This document shows positions 5,972 to 6,295 of a stretch of DNA of 6,295 bases, piece after piece. Both the position numbers and the translations under genes were made by a program. The number at the start of each line of letters is the position of its first letter. Position 1 is the first letter of the stretch. The DNA comes from a bacterium. GTDB taxonomy: Bacteria > JAUVQV01 > DATDCY01. A model generated the notes under the pieces. It saw nothing but the letters and a program-made list of their open reading frames with translations, was not told the DNA's origin and did no database searches. The DNA lies in contig DATDCY010000138.1 in assembly GCA_036524115.1 (NCBI GenBank), positions 1 to 6,295 of the forward strand. The letters are read 5' to 3'.

Positions 5972-5979
5972 TCCTCCCC
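5972..5979 (-). promoter_or_regulatory. Ribosome binding site fixing the propeller gene start
   Basis: On the minus strand GGGGAGGA (5979-5972) ends six bases before ATG 5965, a near-ideal Shine-Dalgarno sequence and spacing. It decides the start over the in-frame ATG at 6058, which would put 31 extra residues before the signal peptide. Confidence 0.8.
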
Positions 5980-6029
5980 TGCCAAGCGGGTGAACTGCCA
6001 CCAAAGAGACGGTGCCGCGAGTCGGGCAC

Positions 6030-6058
6030 ACGCTAGCACAGCCCGGACACCCCGCCAA
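6030..6058 (-). promoter_or_regulatory. Candidate extended -10 promoter of the propeller gene
   Basis: On the minus strand TTGGCG (6058-6053, four of six -35 matches) is followed by 17 bases and TAGCGT (6035-6030). The -10 is preceded by TGC, giving an extended -10 of the form TGnTAnnnT. The start point would be near 6023, giving a leader of about 58 bases with the ribosome binding site near its end. It lies in the 115-base gap after the upstream co-directional gene, so the propeller gene can be transcribed on its own. The -10 core is weak (three of six) and depends on the TG extension. Confidence 0.45.
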
Positions 6059-6080
6059 CCGGGAGCCGGGCTGACGTCGG

Positions 6081-6295
6081 TCACCGGAACCGGTAGCCGC
6101 CGAGCGCCAGGACGCGCTCGCGGAAGCGCTGCGACTCCGTGGTCTCCAGCAGCGCGCGCAACGCGGGCAGATCGAGGTGCTCCTCGGGGATGAGCAGGTC
6201 GAATTCCTCCTCCTCGAGCGGCACGAAATCCAGCCCCAGCGCGACGGCCGCGGAGCGGATGCCGAGCCCGCAGTCCGCGAGCCCGCTCTGCACGG
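6081..6295 (-). CDS. C-terminal fragment of a PBP-like substrate-binding domain protein (MoeA/LysR or HTH-regulator type)
   Basis: Only the last 71 codons are present, ending at TGA 6083-6081; the frame is open to the right edge. The GTG at 6293-6291 is internal rather than a start. The residues include GLADCGLGIRSAA, then LGLDFVPL, a patch of four Glu, FDLLIPEEHLD, and a final helix ending ALGGYRFR. The ADCGLGI plus LGLDFVPL plus DLLIP order is typical of the PBP-like domain at the C-terminus of two protein types: MoeA-type molybdopterin biosynthesis proteins with a LysR-like substrate-binding domain, and short HTH regulators. By analogy it senses a small oxyanion such as molybdate or tungstate. 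Which N-terminal partner it has cannot be seen here. It is separated from the propeller gene by 115 bases and no functional link is evident. Confidence 0.8.
   Translation of the reverse strand, partial: VQSGLADCGLGIRSAAVALGLDFVPLEEEEFDLLIPEEHLDLPALRALLETTESQRFRERVLALGGYRFR

Noticed and set aside
6021-6048. Imperfect inverted repeat CGGGC/GCCCG around GCTAGC over the propeller -10
   Set aside because: Only five bases per arm match and the inner positions do not pair; in this GC-rich DNA it is not good evidence for an operator.
5966-6058. Longer start for the propeller gene at ATG 6058
   Set aside because: It would bury the signal peptide behind 31 residues and would start inside the proposed promoter; the ribosome binding site fits ATG 5965.
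4832-6193. A 453-codon plus-strand frame opposite the propeller gene
   Set aside because: The minus-strand propeller gene has a signal peptide, seven repeats and a ribosome binding site. The plus frame shows only repeat shadows and runs across the intergenic gap.
1-6295. Possible new defence or mobile system
   Set aside because: No nuclease, transposase, integrase, toxin-antitoxin pair, CRISPR repeat or att-like duplication was found; gene orientations show independent units.

Overview
This is a high-GC window with dense coding and strong G/C bias at third codon positions. It looks like a bacterial chromosome from the deltaproteobacterial side of the tree (Desulfuromonadota/Geobacter-like or a relative). 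I infer this from three things: the DHH-CBS-CBS-nucleotidyltransferase fusion, which I recall from Geobacter relatives and Aquifex; the PBP-like molybdate/MoeA-LysR type C-terminus; and the SBBP propeller protein. There is no rRNA, tRNA, CRISPR array, transposase or phage gene. The window looks mostly like ordinary chromosome.

Layout. Positions 1-1623 (minus) hold the first 541 residues of an exported HEAT-repeat protein that runs off the left edge. Its frame is open throughout from an ATG at 1623. Positions 1624-1725 form a short, unusually A/T-rich divergent promoter region. It has a good sigma70-like promoter for the HEAT gene placed so close to the start codon that the transcript may be nearly leaderless. 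Positions 1726-4347 (plus) encode an 873-residue fusion of a DHH/DHHA1 phosphoesterase, two CBS domains and a class II tRNA nucleotidyltransferase/poly(A) polymerase. A seven-codon mini-ORF with a strong Shine-Dalgarno sequence sits just before it.

Positions 4348-4768 are a 421-base gap between convergent genes. I find no convincing gene in it. It holds several GC-rich hairpins and a 43-base inverted-repeat block that resembles a dispersed repeat. Positions 4769-5965 (minus) encode a complete 398-residue secreted protein made almost entirely of seven SBBP-type beta-propeller repeats, with its own ribosome binding site and a plausible extended -10 promoter. Positions 6081-6295 (minus) are the C-terminal 71 codons of a PBP-like substrate-binding domain protein of the MoeA/LysR or HTH-regulator type; the rest lies beyond the right edge.

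Functional picture. The fusion enzyme is the only gene with a clear biochemical role: tRNA 3'-end maturation or RNA tailing, joined to a predicted phosphoesterase. The HEAT and propeller proteins are both predicted to be exported scaffold or interaction proteins of unknown partner. The four genes do not form one operon: there is one divergent pair and one convergent pair, and the two rightmost genes are co-directional but separated by 115 bases with a likely promoter. I see no clear new multi-gene system. The points most worth checking are the fusion enzyme with its altered DHH motif I, the near-leaderless HEAT promoter, the mini-ORF, and the repeat block in the convergent gap.
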